A DNA stretch of 32,694 bases from Salinivibrio socompensis S35 (GCF_000513715.1 NZ_AQOD01000033.1:1-32694), one strand, 5' to 3'; counted from the first letter of the stretch, positions 12,926 through 23,944 are shown. Notes: a model not told the origin generated them from the letters alone. Program-made: numbers and translations.

Positions 12926-14490
12926 TTACTGACGAATAGTGTCTTTTGATTGACCAAGAGTACGACGCCAAGCAACCAGACCCACGAGGCCACTAACAAC
13001 CACCCAAATCCAGAGCAGCCCATTTCCCCATTGGCGATAAGGCGTGAGCCTTGTGTTTTTGTAATCTGAGTGGTTAAAACGTGCGTCTCAAATTGGGGCA
13101 ATGATGCTTGAATCTCACCGCGTTCATCGACTAAAGCCGTCACCCCATTGTTGGTGGCCCGGATCACGGGTAGGCCGAATTCGAGCGCGCGCATACGTGC
13201 AATTTCTAGATGCTGCCAAGGCCCAATAGAGCGCCCAAACCAAGCGTCATTTGAGAGGGTAATAATGGCGTCGCTGTCAGCGGTAAGGTTCTCACGAATT
13301 TGCGCAGGAAATGCAATCTCATAACACAGAGCGGTAATGTATTCCCAGCCGTTTGCAGGCAAAGCCGGTTGAATGGCTGCGCCCGGTGAAAATGACGACA
13401 TGGGCAGATTAAAAATCGGCGCTAAAGGACGAAGAAGTGACTCAAACGGAACAAATTCGCCAAAAGGGAGTAAGTGATGTTTGCTGTATTGCGCCGGCGC
13501 TGGATACTGATAGCTCGGCGTTTGTGTACCGAGTGCGAGTACATTATTAAAATAAGTGCCATCTTCACGTTGATCGAGCGCTCCCGTGATCACCGTGGTT
13601 TGATTATGCTTGCCCGCTTGGTCTAACTGTGAAAAGAAACGGGGGAGATCACGTTCTAAGGCTGGAATGGCGGCTTCTGGCCAAATCACCACGTCACTGT
13701 TCCAATGTTGACGGGTTAAATCCAGATACTTCATCAAGGTTGGCCAGCGTTGATCGGCTCGCCATTTGAGTGCTTGAGGGACGTTTCCTTGGATCAACGA
13801 TACCGTTTGCTGCTGCTCGGTTTTTGTGGCCCATTTGACCGAACCGAGTCCTTCACTGATAGCAAAAAGCCCCATGATAGCGATCATGCCGATGAGGCGA
13901 GTACGGGTCGGCCATTGTCCCCAATGTGGGATCACGAAAGTGGCTAATCCGGCGATTAACACCAAGACCAGCGTGATCCCTTGCACACCCAATACCGGGG
14001 CGATGCCAGCAAGTGGGCTGTCTATTTGGCTGTAACCCGGCCACAACCATGGGAAACCGGTAAATACCCAGCCTCTTAGCCAATCAACCACTAACCACAA
14101 GGCGGGTGCGAGTATTAGCCACTTTATGCCCGGTTGCTTGATGGGCCATTTATGGATCAGTCCGCCGAATAGCGCTGGGTAAAGCGATAAATAGACAATA
14201 AGCAGTGCCATTAAAAACAGGCCTGCGATCAGGGGCATGCCGCCAAAATGATCAATACTGACATACACCCAGCTTACCCCCGTTGTAAACTGGCCAAGCC
14301 CCCAGCAAAAACCTATCCAAGCCGCACGTTTGGGCGAAGACGCTGCCTGCAGAAGAAGCAACAAGCCCCATAGTGCAACCAACATAAAGGGCCAATAGGA
14401 AAAAGGGGAAAAGGCGAGGGTGGCAAGCGCACCAAAAAGGGCAGCCAACAATGGCTGCCCTAATGGGCGTAAACGGTTAGGCGTTTTCAC
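12926..14490 (-). CDS. lnt: Apolipoprotein N-acyltransferase, interrupted by one single-base deletion
   Basis: Inner-membrane enzyme that adds the third acyl chain to lipoproteins, needed for sorting by Lol (LolB is encoded at 24842-25495). An N-terminal part with several membrane segments is followed by a periplasmic nitrilase-like domain. The Glu-Lys-Cys triad is visible: Glu272 (WPEAAIP), Lys338 ([12 protein letters not shown]), Cys389 (ALCYEI). One base is missing near 13048; the written frame ends at 12859 with an unrelated tail. Restoring it gives [13 protein letters not shown], a last membrane segment and TAA at 12926-12928, 521 residues against 512 in E. coli. It starts at GTG 14490, overlapping the corC stop by 14 bp, so translation is probably coupled. 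Confidence 0.94.
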
Positions 14491-15349
14491 TGTTCGATTC
14501 GCTACTGTCTGGAATGGTGACTTGTAGCTGAATGATACGACGACTATCCGCGGCCGTCACTTTAAAATGGAAGTCACCAATATCGACTTCTTCACCACGA
14601 TCAGGAAGATGGCCGAAACTGGTCATCACCAACCCACCAATGGTATCCACCACGTCATCTTGGAACTGGGCACCAAAATGCTCGTTAAAGTCTTCTAAGG
14701 TGGTCAGTGCTTTCAGCGAGAAGGTATGGCGGCTGAGTTGGCGAATCTCTTGCTCTTCCTCATCGTCATACTCGTCTTCGATCTCGCCTACAATTTCTTC
14801 GAGAATATCTTCAATGGTGACAACACCAGAGACCCCGCCAAATTCATCAATGACGATCGCCATGTGGTAACGTTCTTCTTGGAACTCTTTGAGCAGACGG
14901 TCAACCCGCTTACTCTCTGGTACCACCACAACCGGGCGCAAGACCTTTTCAATGTCAAAATCTTCGGCATCGGGGCGCAGATAGCGCAACAAATCTTTCG
15001 CAAGCAAGATGCCTTCAACATGGTCTTTGTCATCACTGATCACCGGATAACGTGAGTGTTGGGCATCAATAATAATATTAATGATCGCTTCCAATGACCG
15101 CGATCGTTCAACGATTACCATCTGCGAACGGGGTATCATGATATCTCTCACACGCATGTCAGAGATTTGCATCACACCTTCCAGCATATCCCGGGTGTCC
15201 TGATCGATCAGGGCGTTTTGCTCTGAGTCGCGAAATACGTCCACCAGTTCTTGTCTGTCTTTTGGGTCAGCTTGGAAAAACTGACCCAGCCGTTCGAAGA
15301 AGGTCTTCCTACTCGGACCGTCTGCGTTTTGCGAATTATCGTCGTTCAT
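14477..15349 (-). CDS. corC: CorC/YbeX family CBS-domain protein
   Basis: A 290-residue cytoplasmic protein. It has a short N-terminal linker, a CBS pair (about 65-185, with [11 protein letters not shown] and [15 protein letters not shown]) and a CorC/HlyC C-terminal domain (about 200-285). The family is linked to magnesium and cobalt efflux in Salmonella, though the precise role is unsettled and this short form has no membrane domain. The [16 protein letters not shown] stretch is typical. It lies in the conserved order miaB-ybeZ-ybeY-corC-lnt, 18 bp after ybeY. Confidence 0.92.
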   Translation of the reverse strand: MNDDNSQNADGPSRKTFFERLGQFFQADPKDRQELVDVFRDSEQNALIDQDTRDMLEGVMQISDMRVRDIMIPRSQMVIVERSRSLEAIINIIIDAQHSRYPVISDDKDHVEGILLAKDLLRYLRPDAEDFDIEKVLRPVVVVPESKRVDRLLKEFQEERYHMAIVIDEFGGVSGVVTIEDILEEIVGEIEDEYDDEEEQEIRQLSRHTFSLKALTTLEDFNEHFGAQFQDDVVDTIGGLVMTSFGHLPDRGEEVDIGDFHFKVTAADSRRIIQLQVTIPDSSESNSENA

Positions 15350-15367
15350 TCAATTTCATTCAGTTAG

Positions 15368-15838
15368 TTAACGCTCAATGAAGTCATTCGCATAAGGGTC
15401 ACTGACCCCCATGGTTGCCAGGATCTTTCGTTCCAAGGCTTCCATTTGCTCGGCTTCATCATCCTCAATATGGTCGTAGCCCAATAAGTGTAAGCTACCA
15501 TGGACGACCATATGTGCCCAGTGATCCATCAGCGTTTTGCCTTGCTGCTGAGCTTCTTGCTCAACAACCTGACGACACACAACAAGATCACCGAGTAAAT
15601 CTATGTCCACCCCGGGAGGCGCTTCAAAGGGGAAAGATAACACATTCGTTGGTTTATCTTTGCCACGATAGTCGCGATTTAAGCTCTGGCTCTCACCTTC
15701 ATCCACAATACGGATGGTGACTTCCGCCTGAGGCTTTGCCTCTCGTATTGCATGTTCAAACCAGGCTTGAAGCTGATCATCACTGGGCAGACCCTGTTCA
15801 CTATCACAAGCGACTTGCACATCCACGTAATAATTCAT
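15368..15838 (-). CDS. ybeY: Endoribonuclease YbeY (16S rRNA maturation)
   Basis: Zinc-dependent endoribonuclease for 16S rRNA 3' end processing and ribosome quality control. The 156-residue protein has the zinc motif [11 protein letters not shown] with His113, His117 and His123, and the upstream signature [18 protein letters not shown]. It overlaps the end of ybeZ by 4 bp (ATGA arrangement), indicating translational coupling with its partner gene. Confidence 0.96.
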   Translation of the reverse strand: MNYYVDVQVACDSEQGLPSDDQLQAWFEHAIREAKPQAEVTIRIVDEGESQSLNRDYRGKDKPTNVLSFPFEAPPGVDIDLLGDLVVCRQVVEQEAQQQGKTLMDHWAHMVVHGSLHLLGYDHIEDDEAEQMEALERKILATMGVSDPYANDFIER

Positions 15839-16920
15839 GATGGATCCTGTGGCGGGATGGATGTCGATTGCATCGCGACCTGCTGTGCCTCACGCGCTTC
15901 TCGACGACGTTCTTCCGCTTCTTTGCGGGCCTTGGCATCTTCTGATTCCCACTTATCATAAGCCTGCACAATGCGAGTGACCACATGATGGCGTACCACA
16001 TCGTCAGCTTGGAAAAAGTGGAAGCTAATTTCTTTCACGTCAGATAGCACTTCAATCGCATGGCGTAGCCCTGAGCGCGCATTACGAGGTAAATCGACCT
16101 GGGTGACATCCCCGGTGATCACAGCCCGTGAATTAAAACCAATCCGGGTCAGGAACATTTTCATCTGCTCGACCGTGGTATTTTGGCTTTCATCTAAGAT
16201 AATAAAGGCATCGTTCAAGGTTCGGCCACGCATATAAGCCAGTGGTGCTACCTCGATCACGTTACGATCAATCAGTTTTTCGACTCGCTCAAAACCGAGC
16301 ATCTCAAACAAGGCATCGTAGAGTGGACGCAAGTAAGGATCGACTTTTTGGCTTAAATCCCCGGGCAAAAAGCCTAACTTTTCACCCGCCTCAACCGCTG
16401 GACGTGTCAGCAAAATCCGACGAATTTCTTGGCGTTCCAGTGCATCGACCGCCGCCGCAACCGCGAGGTACGTTTTACCGGTTCCCGCCGGACCAATCCC
16501 AAAGGTAATGTCATGATTGACCATATTGGCGATGTATTGCGCCTGATTCGGCGTGCGCGGTTTGATCACCCCTTTTTTGGTCTTGATATTAATTTCTTTA
16601 CCGTAAGGAATGCTGGATTCGGTGTTTTGCTCTAAGACGCCTGACTCTTTGATCGCCAAATGAATGGCTTCGGGTTCAATGTCGGGAGAGCTGCCGCGTA
16701 CGGGGGCCGTGTCGACATATAGGCGTTTTAAAATGTCCACGGCGGCATTGGCCGTGTGAGGTTTGCCCATCACCGTGAAGGTATTGTGACGGTGGCTAAT
16801 TTCAACACCCAAGCGGCGTTCTAGTTGTTTGATATTATCGTCAAACGGGCCACATAAGTTGGCAAGACGGATGTTATCGGCAGGTTCTAGTGTAAGGTCA
16901 AGAGAGATGATTTTAGACAA
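15835..16920 (-). CDS. ybeZ: PhoH-like ATPase YbeZ
   Basis: Cytoplasmic P-loop ATPase of the PhoH family, proposed to work with YbeY in RNA processing. The 361-residue product has Walker A GPAGTGKT at residues 143-150 and Walker B in [11 protein letters not shown]. An N-terminal nucleic-acid-binding-like segment is followed by the ATPase core, then a charged tail rich in Glu and Arg (about 325-350). It follows miaB by 54 bp and overlaps ybeY. Confidence 0.93.
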   Translation of the reverse strand: MSKIISLDLTLEPADNIRLANLCGPFDDNIKQLERRLGVEISHRHNTFTVMGKPHTANAAVDILKRLYVDTAPVRGSSPDIEPEAIHLAIKESGVLEQNTESSIPYGKEINIKTKKGVIKPRTPNQAQYIANMVNHDITFGIGPAGTGKTYLAVAAAVDALERQEIRRILLTRPAVEAGEKLGFLPGDLSQKVDPYLRPLYDALFEMLGFERVEKLIDRNVIEVAPLAYMRGRTLNDAFIILDESQNTTVEQMKMFLTRIGFNSRAVITGDVTQVDLPRNARSGLRHAIEVLSDVKEISFHFFQADDVVRHHVVTRIVQAYDKWESEDAKARKEAEERRREAREAQQVAMQSTSIPPQDPS

Positions 16921-16974
16921 GATTATCCTCGCTTTCGGCGCCGGTCACCCGGCGCCGTTGAATTGATGAACGCG

Positions 16975-18398
16975 TTATGGCGTGTAAACACCAACACCAA
17001 GCTCGTTTTCGTTGCGCGTCTTCGCCATGATTTCGGTTGGCGAGACGGCGACACGCAAGTCCATATCTTTTTCGGTACGAACCAGCTCACCGCGGAGCGA
17101 GTTTGGCATCACTTCAGTAATTTTGACGTCAACAAATTGGCCGATCAAATCGACTGAGCCTTCAAAGTTGACTACTCGGTTGTTCTCGGTACGACCACGC
17201 AGCTCCATCAGATTCTTACGTGATGGGCCTTCTACCAAGATACGTTGTTCGGTTTCTAGCATCATACGTGAATAGCGCATCGCTTGGCTGCTCACTTGCT
17301 GTTGCAGGCGATACAGACGCTCTTTCTTCACCGACTCAGGCGTCTCATCAGGCATGTCTGCTGCTGGCGTTCCTGGGCGTGGTGAATACACAAAGCTGAA
17401 ACTCATATCAAAGTCGATATCGGTAATCAGTTTCATGGTCGCTTCAAAGTCTTGCTCGGTTTCTCCCGGGAAGCCGACAATAAAGTCTGAGCTGATAGTG
17501 ATATCGGGGCGTACCTGACGCAATTTGCGGATCTTGGATTTGTACTCGATCGCCGTGTGCGGGCGTTTCATCATCGTTAGGATCCGATCCGACCCGCTTT
17601 GTACCGGCAGGTGCAAGAAGCTTGCAACCTCTGGTGTATCACGATACACCTCAATGATGTCATCGGTAAACTCAACCGGATGGCTGGTGGTATAGCGAAT
17701 GCGATCAATCCCGTCGATAGCGGCGACATAGCGCAATAAATCAGCGAAACTGCAGATGTCCCCATCGTGCGTATCACCGCGATAGGCATTCACATTCTGA
17801 CCCAGTAGGTTGACTTCGCGCACCCCTTGTTCCGCCAGCTGTGCAATTTCAAACAATACGTCATCCAGGGGACGGCTGACTTCTTCGCCACGCGTATACG
17901 GGACAACACAGAAGGTACAGTATTTTGAGCAGCCTTCCATGATCGAGACAAACGCGGTTGCGCCATCGGCACGTGGTTCAGGAAGACTGTCAAACTTCTC
18001 AATTTCTGGGAAGGTAATGTCCATCACTGTGCCACTATCGCCACGTGATCGTTTTATCATTTCAGGCAGACGATGTAACGTTTGGGGGCCAAAAATGACG
18101 TCCACATAAGGCGCACGCTCACGGATGTGATCGCCTTCTTGTGTTGCCACACAGCCACCAACGCCGATCACCAGCTCTGGATTCTTGTCTTTGAGTGTTT
18201 TCCAACGACCAAGTTGGTGGAATACCTTCTCTTGTGCTTTTTCGCGAATTGAGCAGGTATTGAGGAGGAGAACATCTGCGTCTTCTGGTTGCTCGGTCAG
18301 CTCATAGCCACCGGCAGAATTTAGCAGATCTGCCATCTTGGATGAGTCATACTCATTCATTTGGCAACCCCAGGTTTGATCAGCAGTTTCTTAGCCAT
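16975..18398 (-). CDS. miaB: tRNA-2-methylthio-N6-dimethylallyladenosine synthase MiaB, interrupted by one single-base deletion
   Basis: Radical-SAM methylthiotransferase that converts i6A37 to ms2i6A37 in tRNAs that read codons starting with U. The radical-SAM cysteines are in CSKYCTFC. The N-terminal cluster uses cysteines in WGCQ, NTCSIRE and GGCVA. A TRAM domain closes the protein. One base is missing in the T-run at 18375-18377 (an A-run on the coding strand). The written frame starts only at 18360 and lacks the WGCQ cysteine. Restoring the base gives [17 protein letters not shown] from ATG 18398 and 474 residues, the same as E. coli MiaB. It is the first gene of miaB-ybeZ-ybeY-corC-lnt and divergent from ubiF, as in E. 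coli. Confidence 0.95.
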
Positions 18399-18680
18399 GT
18401 AACTTCACGCTCATTGTTAATCTTGTGGTCGACATTACCCTTTCAAGCTGTATGGTTTTTAATCAGTCAATCAGCTTGGCAAGCCGCGTATTGTACTGCT
18501 TTCCTATATCGCTGACCAGATCACAGGCTTGGAGAAATGGTGTCAATCTGGCTAAGTGATTGAGCCGACGCCGCAAAACGAGATCGGAAAAGCGAATTTG
18601 CCCCCATTTTGATCGGATTGATATCGAATTCTCGTTTACCTTCAGTAGAATGCTGGCATTAACGGGATAAAGAGACGGTC

Positions 18681-19841
18681 ATGAATCAATTTGAAATTAT
18701 TATCGTCGGCGGTGGCATGGTCGGTGCCGCTGTCGCGTTAGGGCTGGCGCGACAGGGCCGCCGCGTCGCCTTGATAGAGCGCCACCCCCCTGAACCTTTT
18801 CATGCAGAACAAGCGATGGATTTGCGTGTTTCCGCGATCTCGCATGCATCGGTCAGCTTGTTACAAGATTTAGGCGCGTGGGCTGACATTGAAGCAATGC
18901 GAGTCTGCCCCTATCGCCGGTTAGAAACCTGGGAAGCGGAAGACAGCCGCGTCTGCTTTAGTGCGGAGCAGCTCGACCTGCCACAACTTGGATATATGGT
19001 CGAGAACCGCTTGATTCAACTCGGCCTGTGGCAACAATTTTCGCGCTTTGATAATTTGCAGCTTGTCTCACCGGCTTCTATTACCGGCATGACGCAAGCG
19101 GGCGATCTGCATCAAGTCCAATTAGACAGTGGTGAAACACTAGAAGCGCCGTGGTTGATTGGTGCCGACGGTGCCCACTCGAAAGTGCGAGACTATGCGC
19201 AAATCGGCCTCACCAGTTGGGATTATCGTCAGCATTGCATGTTGATTCATGTTGAAACCGCCGTGCCCCAACAAGACATTACTTGGCAACAGTTTTTCCC
19301 TACCGGGCCGCGCTCGCTATTGCCGCTTTGTGGCCACAATGCCTCGTTGGTATGGTACGACAGTCCAGCTCGGATCCAACAGTTGCGTCAATGCAATGCC
19401 GACCAGCTTAAAGCCGAGATAGTGAGCCATTTCCCGCCGGAAGTCGGTGACGTCACCCCCATCAATTGGGGCGCGTTCCCGCTGACGCGACGTCATGCGC
19501 AGCAATATCACCGCAATGGCGTGGTGGTGATTGGTGATGCTGCCCACACCATTAACCCACTCGCAGGGCAAGGGGTGAACTTAGGCTTTAAAGACGTAGC
19601 GGCCCTGCTGGATGCCTGCGCGGATGCGGGCGCACAATGGCAAGCGGAGTCAACGTTAGCGGCATACGAAAAAGCACGCCGTATGGATAACACGATGATG
19701 CAAACCGGGATGGATGTGTTCTATACCGCGTTCAGCAATCAGTTTACGCCTCTGAAATTAGCCCGTAATGCGGTATTTAAACTGGCTGAACACAGTGGCC
19801 CGGTGAAAAAACACGTATTGAAGTATGCACTTGGGCTTTAG
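18681..19841 (+). CDS. ubiF: UbiF-type FAD monooxygenase of ubiquinone synthesis
   Basis: A 386-residue flavoprotein monooxygenase of the UbiH/UbiF/Coq6 family, hydroxylating a ring carbon of the ubiquinone precursor at the inner membrane. Motifs are the FAD dinucleotide-binding GGGMVGAAVALGLA at the N-terminus, the GADGAHSKVRD motif, and GDAAHTINPLAGQGVNLGFKD near residue 285. Assignment to ubiF rather than ubiH or ubiI rests on its place opposite miaB, as in E. coli and Vibrio. The 282-bp miaB-ubiF divergent region (18399-18680) must hold promoters for both, but I find none with convincing hexamers. Confidence 0.88.
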   Translation: MNQFEIIIVGGGMVGAAVALGLARQGRRVALIERHPPEPFHAEQAMDLRVSAISHASVSLLQDLGAWADIEAMRVCPYRRLETWEAEDSRVCFSAEQLDLPQLGYMVENRLIQLGLWQQFSRFDNLQLVSPASITGMTQAGDLHQVQLDSGETLEAPWLIGADGAHSKVRDYAQIGLTSWDYRQHCMLIHVETAVPQQDITWQQFFPTGPRSLLPLCGHNASLVWYDSPARIQQLRQCNADQLKAEIVSHFPPEVGDVTPINWGAFPLTRRHAQQYHRNGVVVIGDAAHTINPLAGQGVNLGFKDVAALLDACADAGAQWQAESTLAAYEKARRMDNTMMQTGMDVFYTAFSNQFTPLKLARNAVFKLAEHSGPVKKHVLKYALGL

Positions 19842-19862
19842 TCATCGCAGCGAGGAGGCTAA

Positions 19863-20474
19863 ATGACTGGCTACCAGAACATTATTTTTGATATTGGCAA
19901 TGTGATCGTGCGTTGGTCACCAGAAGAAATTATCCGCTTAACCTTGGGGGAAGCGGTAGACGCGCACGCTTATGCCAACCAAGTGTTTCAGAGTGAGACT
20001 TGGCAAGCGCTGAATCGTGGCACCCTCATCGAAGCCCAAGCTAAGCAGCGTTTTGCCGACGATACGGCGCTCAGCCCCGCGCAGCTTGAGGCGCTCTTTT
20101 ATTACATCAAGCAGACCCAAATTTGTCTTTACGGCAGTGTTGATTTGCTTCAATCGGCTAAACAGGCCGGATACGGTGTTTATGCGTTAACCGATAATGT
20201 GCGCGAAATAGTGGCGTTCTTAAAGCAGCGTTATGCGTTTTGGTCGCTGTTCGATGGTGCCATCGTGTCAGCCGAAGTAGGGCACTTAAAACCCGAGCCT
20301 GCTATTTATCAACGCTTGTTGGATGACTACCACCTCGACCCAGCTTCTTGCGTGTTTTTGGATGACAGGGTGGCGAACGTAGAAGGCGCGAAAGCGATGG
20401 GTATGGCGGGTATTCCCTTTACCGATGCACAGCAAGGTCGCGCGGAACTCGCCAAGCTGGGGATCGTGGTGTAG
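19863..20474 (+). CDS. HAD superfamily IA phosphatase, YihX-like
   Basis: A 203-residue cytoplasmic HAD hydrolase. Motif I is FDIGNVIV, in which Asn replaces the usual second Asp. That is typical of the YihX subgroup, whose E. coli member dephosphorylates alpha-D-glucose-1-phosphate. Motif II is the Thr in ALTDN, motif III the Lys in HLKPEP, and motif IV FLDDRVANVEGA. The substrate here is not known. The ATG has an excellent ribosome site (GAGGAGG) and lies 21 bp after ubiF, so the two are probably co-transcribed. Confidence 0.85.
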   Translation: MTGYQNIIFDIGNVIVRWSPEEIIRLTLGEAVDAHAYANQVFQSETWQALNRGTLIEAQAKQRFADDTALSPAQLEALFYYIKQTQICLYGSVDLLQSAKQAGYGVYALTDNVREIVAFLKQRYAFWSLFDGAIVSAEVGHLKPEPAIYQRLLDDYHLDPASCVFLDDRVANVEGAKAMGMAGIPFTDAQQGRAELAKLGIVV

Positions 20475-20504
20475 CGGATGCGATAAACATGAGCCTCTAA
20501 ACGC

Positions 20505-20534
20505 AAAAAAGCCCACATGAAGTGGGACTTTTTT
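20505..20534. terminator. Terminator between the HAD gene and the convergent tRNA cluster
   Basis: A-run, CCCAC (20512-20516), loop ATGAA, GTGGG (20522-20526), one bulged base, then C and six T. The A- and T-runs allow function in both directions. Confidence 0.75.
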
Positions 20535-20537
20535 ATA

Positions 20538-20612
20538 TGGCTGGGGTACCAGGATTCGAACCTGGGAATGACGAGATCAAAACCCGTTGCCTTACCGCTT
20601 GGCGATACCCCA
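20538..20612 (-). tRNA. tRNA-Gln (TTG)
   Basis: A 75-nt cloverleaf with encoded CCA (20538-20540). The acceptor stem pairs GGGGTA with TACCCC, the T-arm contains GGTTCGAATCC, and the anticodon loop holds TTG. It is the last gene of the three-tRNA cluster. Confidence 0.97.
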
Positions 20613-20629
20613 GTAGGCGTTGCCTAACT

Positions 20630-20716
20630 TGGTGCGGAGAGAGGGACTTGAACCCTCACGTCCTTTCGGACACTAGCACCTGAAGCTAGCGCGTCTACCA
20701 ATTCCGCCACCTCCGC
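20630..20716 (-). tRNA. tRNA-Leu (CAG)
   Basis: An 87-nt tRNA with the long variable arm expected of tRNA-Leu (GTCC...GGAC around 20663-20675), acceptor GCGGAGG, anticodon CAG in loop TTCAGGT, and encoded CCA. Confidence 0.97.
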
Positions 20717-20773
20717 AAAAGGTGGGTAACTCGGCAATAGTGGAAAAGCACGCTGCCAAATTACAAAAATAAA

Positions 20774-20850
20774 TGGTGGCTACGACGGGATTCGAACCTG
20801 TGACCCCATCATTATGAGTGATGTGCTCTAACCAACTGAGCTACGTAGCC
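20774..20850 (-). tRNA. tRNA-Met (CAT), elongator
   Basis: A 77-nt tRNA with encoded CCA, acceptor GGCTACG paired to CGTAGCC, and anticodon CAT in CTCATAA. It is nearly identical to E. coli metT and lacks the mismatched first pair of initiator tRNA. It is the first gene of the cluster. Confidence 0.96.
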
Positions 20851-20883
20851 ATGCTGTAAGGCGAAAGCCTTAAGACGGACCGA

Positions 20884-20912
20884 ATTATGCGGATTGAGAG
20901 GAAGAGCGTCAA
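20884..20912 (-). promoter_or_regulatory. Strong promoter of the tRNA cluster
   Basis: On the minus strand TTGACG (20907-20912), exactly 17 bp, CATAAT (20884-20889). The discriminator just after the -10 is GC-rich (TCGGTCCG), as in stringently controlled stable-RNA promoters. The tRNA-Met 5' end is about 34 bp downstream of the -10. Confidence 0.75.
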
Positions 20913-21035
20913 GTCTGCCAATGGAATTTTTTATGATTTTCGGCTTGTTGGCTGCAATAATCGTCAATTTGCTGGATTTAACAACAAAGACAGCGTGTTA
21001 ATCAGCATAACATCGGGGAGACTATCTTATCATGA

Positions 21036-21060
21036 TAAAAAACCAGCCCGAAGGCTGGCT
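21036..21060 (-). terminator. ychF terminator
   Basis: On the minus strand AGCCAGCC, tetraloop TTCG, GGCTGGTT followed by a T-run. It lies about 57 bp after the ychF stop. Confidence 0.9.
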
Positions 21061-21117
21061 CAAATTAACAAGGGTGGGGTCTCGATAACGCACCCTAAAC
21101 CTTAACGCGCGTGCGCA

Positions 21118-22208
21118 TTAAACGTTGAAGCGGAAGTGGATCACATCGCCGTCTTTGACAATATATTCTTTCCCTTCTAGACGCCATTTGCCGGCATCTT
21201 TGGCACCGTTTTCACCATTGTTAGCAATGTAATCATCATAGCCAACCACTTCGGCACGGATAAAGCCTTTTTCAAAGTCCGTATGGATTTTACCCGCTGC
21301 TTGTGGCGCGGTAGAGCCAATCGGCACCGTCCATGCGCGGACTTCTTTCACGCCTGCGGTGAAATAGGTGTGCAGAGTGAGTAGCTCGTAACCGGCGCGA
21401 ATCACGCGGTGAAGCCCAGGCTCTTCGAGGCCCATTTCATCCAAGAAAGCGGCGGCTTCTTCGGCGTCTAATTCGGCAATTTCGCCTTCAATCTCAGCAC
21501 AAACGGCCACCACGGTCGCACCTTCTTGGACTGCAATCTCACGCACTTTGTCAAGATACGGGTTGTTTTCAAAGCCATCATCATTGACGTTGGCAATGTA
21601 CATGGTGGGCTTGAGTGTTAAAAAGTTAAGGTATTGTACCGCCGCGGCTTCTTCTTTGGTGAGCTCAACCGAGCGCAACATCTTGCCTTCTTCCAGCACG
21701 GGCAGCAGTTTTTCCAGCACGGTTAGCTCAAATTTGGCGTCGCTATCGCCACCTTTGGCCTTTTTAGCGTTGCGCTGCATCGCGCGCTCACAGCTTTCAA
21801 GATCAGCGAGCGCAAGCTCAGTGTTAATCACGTCGATATCGTCAGCCGGATCCACTTTACCGGCAACGTGGACGATATTGTCATTTTCAAAACAACGTAC
21901 CACGTGACCAATGGCATCGGTTTCACGGATGTTGGCCAGGAACTTGTTACCCAGGCCTTCACCGCGTGATGCACCCGCGACTAGGCCGGCGATGTCGACG
22001 AACTCCATGGTGGTGGGCAACACTTTCTGTGGATTGACAATTTTTGCCAGCGCATCCAAACGTAGATCGGGGACAGGCACCACACCCGTGTTGGGTTCAA
22101 TTGTACAAAATGGAAAGTTAGCCGCATCAATGCCGGCCTTGGTCAGTGCGTTAAACAGAGTGGATTTACCTACGTTTGGTAGCCCACGATGCCACATTTA
22201 AAACCCAT
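21118..22208 (-). CDS. ychF: Ribosome-binding ATPase YchF (Obg family), interrupted by one single-base deletion
   Basis: Obg-family P-loop protein (OLA1/YchF group) that prefers ATP, binds ribosomes and affects stress responses. The G1 loop is [10 protein letters not shown]3 is in [14 protein letters not shown], and a C-terminal TGS domain includes [29 protein letters not shown]. One base is missing near 22182, so the written frame has no native N-terminus. Restoring it gives [16 protein letters not shown] from ATG 22208 and 363 residues, the E. coli length. It follows pth by 24 bp, the usual pth-ychF pair. Confidence 0.95.
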
Positions 22209-22232
22209 GAGATGGTAACCCTTTAATCAAAA

Positions 22233-22823
22233 TTACTGTGCTTTGAAGGTGTGTAGACGATTTTGCGCTTTGGCAAGATCGTCTTTGAGCAGGATCTCGA
22301 GGCTACGTACTGCCTCATCAGTGGCCTGTTCTAGCAGGCTCTGCTCATTGGCGGGCGCTTTGGTGAGCACATATCCCGCCACCTTGTCCTTGTGACCCGG
22401 ATGGCCAATGCCAACCCGAAGTCGGTAAAACGATTTGTCATTTGCTAGCTTGCTAATGGTGTCACGCAGCCCATTGTGACCGCCGTGCCCACCACCTTGT
22501 TTAAACTTGGCCACGCCGGGTGGTAAGTCTAGCTCGTCATGTGCCACCATAATGGCGTCGACGGGAATATTGTAAAAGTTGGCCATGGCTTGCACCGCTT
22601 TCCCCGACAAATTCATGTACGTGGTTGGGATCAACAAACGAAGATCGTGCCCGTGTACATTAATTCGGCCGGTTAAGCCGAAGAACTTTTTCTCTTCTTT
22701 CAGCGGCACATTGTGAATACGTGCTAGCTCTTGAACCACCCAAGCACCGGCATTATGGCGCGTTTGGCTGTATTCAGGGCCTGGATTGGCCAATCCTACT
22801 AGTAAGCGGATCTGATTACTCAC
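22233..22823 (-). CDS. pth: Peptidyl-tRNA hydrolase
   Basis: Essential esterase that recycles peptidyl-tRNAs dropped by ribosomes. The 196-residue protein has Asn13 in GLANPG, catalytic His23 in TRHNAGAW, the YMNLSG motif and Asp96 in [10 protein letters not shown]. It has the usual family length and sits upstream of ychF. Confidence 0.97.
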   Translation of the reverse strand: MSNQIRLLVGLANPGPEYSQTRHNAGAWVVQELARIHNVPLKEEKKFFGLTGRINVHGHDLRLLIPTTYMNLSGKAVQAMANFYNIPVDAIMVAHDELDLPPGVAKFKQGGGHGGHNGLRDTISKLANDKSFYRLRVGIGHPGHKDKVAGYVLTKAPANEQSLLEQATDEAVRSLEILLKDDLAKAQNRLHTFKAQ

Positions 22824-22943
22824 GACGTTTCTCGCTCTCTATCTACTCATCGTAGCCGGTGAGCATCGTGCCCACGCAAAAAGGCGTCATATCCTACCAT
22901 TGATGTGGCTAAAGGATCGAGTCAGCCATTCAAAATGCGCAAT

Positions 22944-22975
22944 AAAAAAACACCCCGCGCAGGGCAGGGTGTTTA
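22944..22975 (-). terminator. prs terminator
   Basis: On the minus strand AAACACCC, loop, GGGTGTTT followed by a T-run. It lies 22 bp after the prs stop and separates prs from pth. Confidence 0.85.
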
Positions 22976-22996
22976 TCGTCGTTCTGTACCCATGTA

Positions 22997-23944
22997 TTAA
23001 GAATTAAACATGGCAGAGATTGACTCTTCATTACTGATACGACGAATCGCTTCTGCCAGCATCCCTGACAAGGTCAATTGAGACACACGCCCGGTCGCTT
23101 GGATTTCGGCACTCAATGGTGTGGAATCCGTTACCACAATCTCATCAATGACGGACTCAGCAATATTCTTCGCTGCATCCCCCGAAAATACCGGGTGAGT
23201 CGCATAAGCAAACACGCGTTTAGCCCCACGGTTTTTCAAGGCTTCAGCGGCTTTACACAGGGTGCCACCAGTATCAATCATGTCATCAACAATAATGCAG
23301 TCACGGCCTTCAACGTCACCGATGAGGTGCATCACTTGAGACACGTTTGCACGTGGACGACGCTTATCAATGATAGCAATGTCAGTGTCATCTAATAGTT
23401 TGGCTGTCGCACGAGCACGCACTACACCGCCAATATCAGGAGAAACAACCACGGGATCTTCCAAATTCTTCGCCAGCATGTCTTCAAGCAGAACAGGGGT
23501 ACCGAAGATATTATCGACAGGAACGTCGAAGAAACCTTGGATTTGTTCTGCGTGGAGATCCACGGTGAGTACGCGGTCAACACCAACGTTAGAAAGGAAA
23601 TCTGCAATAACTTTTGCGGTGATAGGAACACGGGAGGATCGTACGCGGCGGTCTTGACGGGCATAACCAAAGTAAGGAATAACAGCGGTTATGCGGCCAG
23701 CCGACGCACGTCGGAACGCATCTATCATCACGACCAATTCCATTAAGTTGTCATTGGTCGGTGCACAGGTAGATTGGATGACGAACACGTCACTACCGCG
23801 CACGTTCTCGTTAATCTGAACACACACTTCACCGTCAGAAAAACGGCCAACAGTGGCGTCACCCAGTGACATGTAAAGACGGTTTGCGATACGTTGGGCG
23901 AGAACGGGTGTCGCGTTACCAGCGAACAGCTTCATATCAGGCAC
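22997..23944 (-). CDS. prs: Ribose-phosphate pyrophosphokinase (PRPP synthase)
   Basis: Makes PRPP from ribose-5-phosphate and ATP for nucleotide, histidine, tryptophan and NAD synthesis. The ATP-binding flexible loop ([13 protein letters not shown]), the catalytic [17 protein letters not shown] region and the PRPP loop DDMIDTGGT are present. I chose the GTG at 23942-23944 ([11 protein letters not shown]), the same start type as E. coli. It gives exactly 315 residues and has GAGG upstream. A longer in-frame extension to 24061 reads across the ispE C-terminus and was rejected. It follows the restored ispE stop by 35 bp. Confidence 0.96.
   Translation of the reverse strand: MPDMKLFAGNATPVLAQRIANRLYMSLGDATVGRFSDGEVCVQINENVRGSDVFVIQSTCAPTNDNLMELVVMIDAFRRASAGRITAVIPYFGYARQDRRVRSSRVPITAKVIADFLSNVGVDRVLTVDLHAEQIQGFFDVPVDNIFGTPVLLEDMLAKNLEDPVVVSPDIGGVVRARATAKLLDDTDIAIIDKRRPRANVSQVMHLIGDVEGRDCIIVDDMIDTGGTLCKAAEALKNRGAKRVFAYATHPVFSGDAAKNIAESVIDEIVVTDSTPLSAEIQATGRVSQLTLSGMLAEAIRRISNEESISAMFNS

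Noticed and set aside
18399-18680. Promoters for miaB and ubiF
   Set aside because: Single good hexamers occur (a TTGACT on the minus strand, a TAGAAT on the plus strand), but none pairs with a partner at proper spacing.
20887-21105. 72-codon plus-strand open frame between the tRNA cluster and ychF
   Set aside because: It begins inside the tRNA promoter, runs over the ychF terminator, has no ribosome site and resembles nothing I know.
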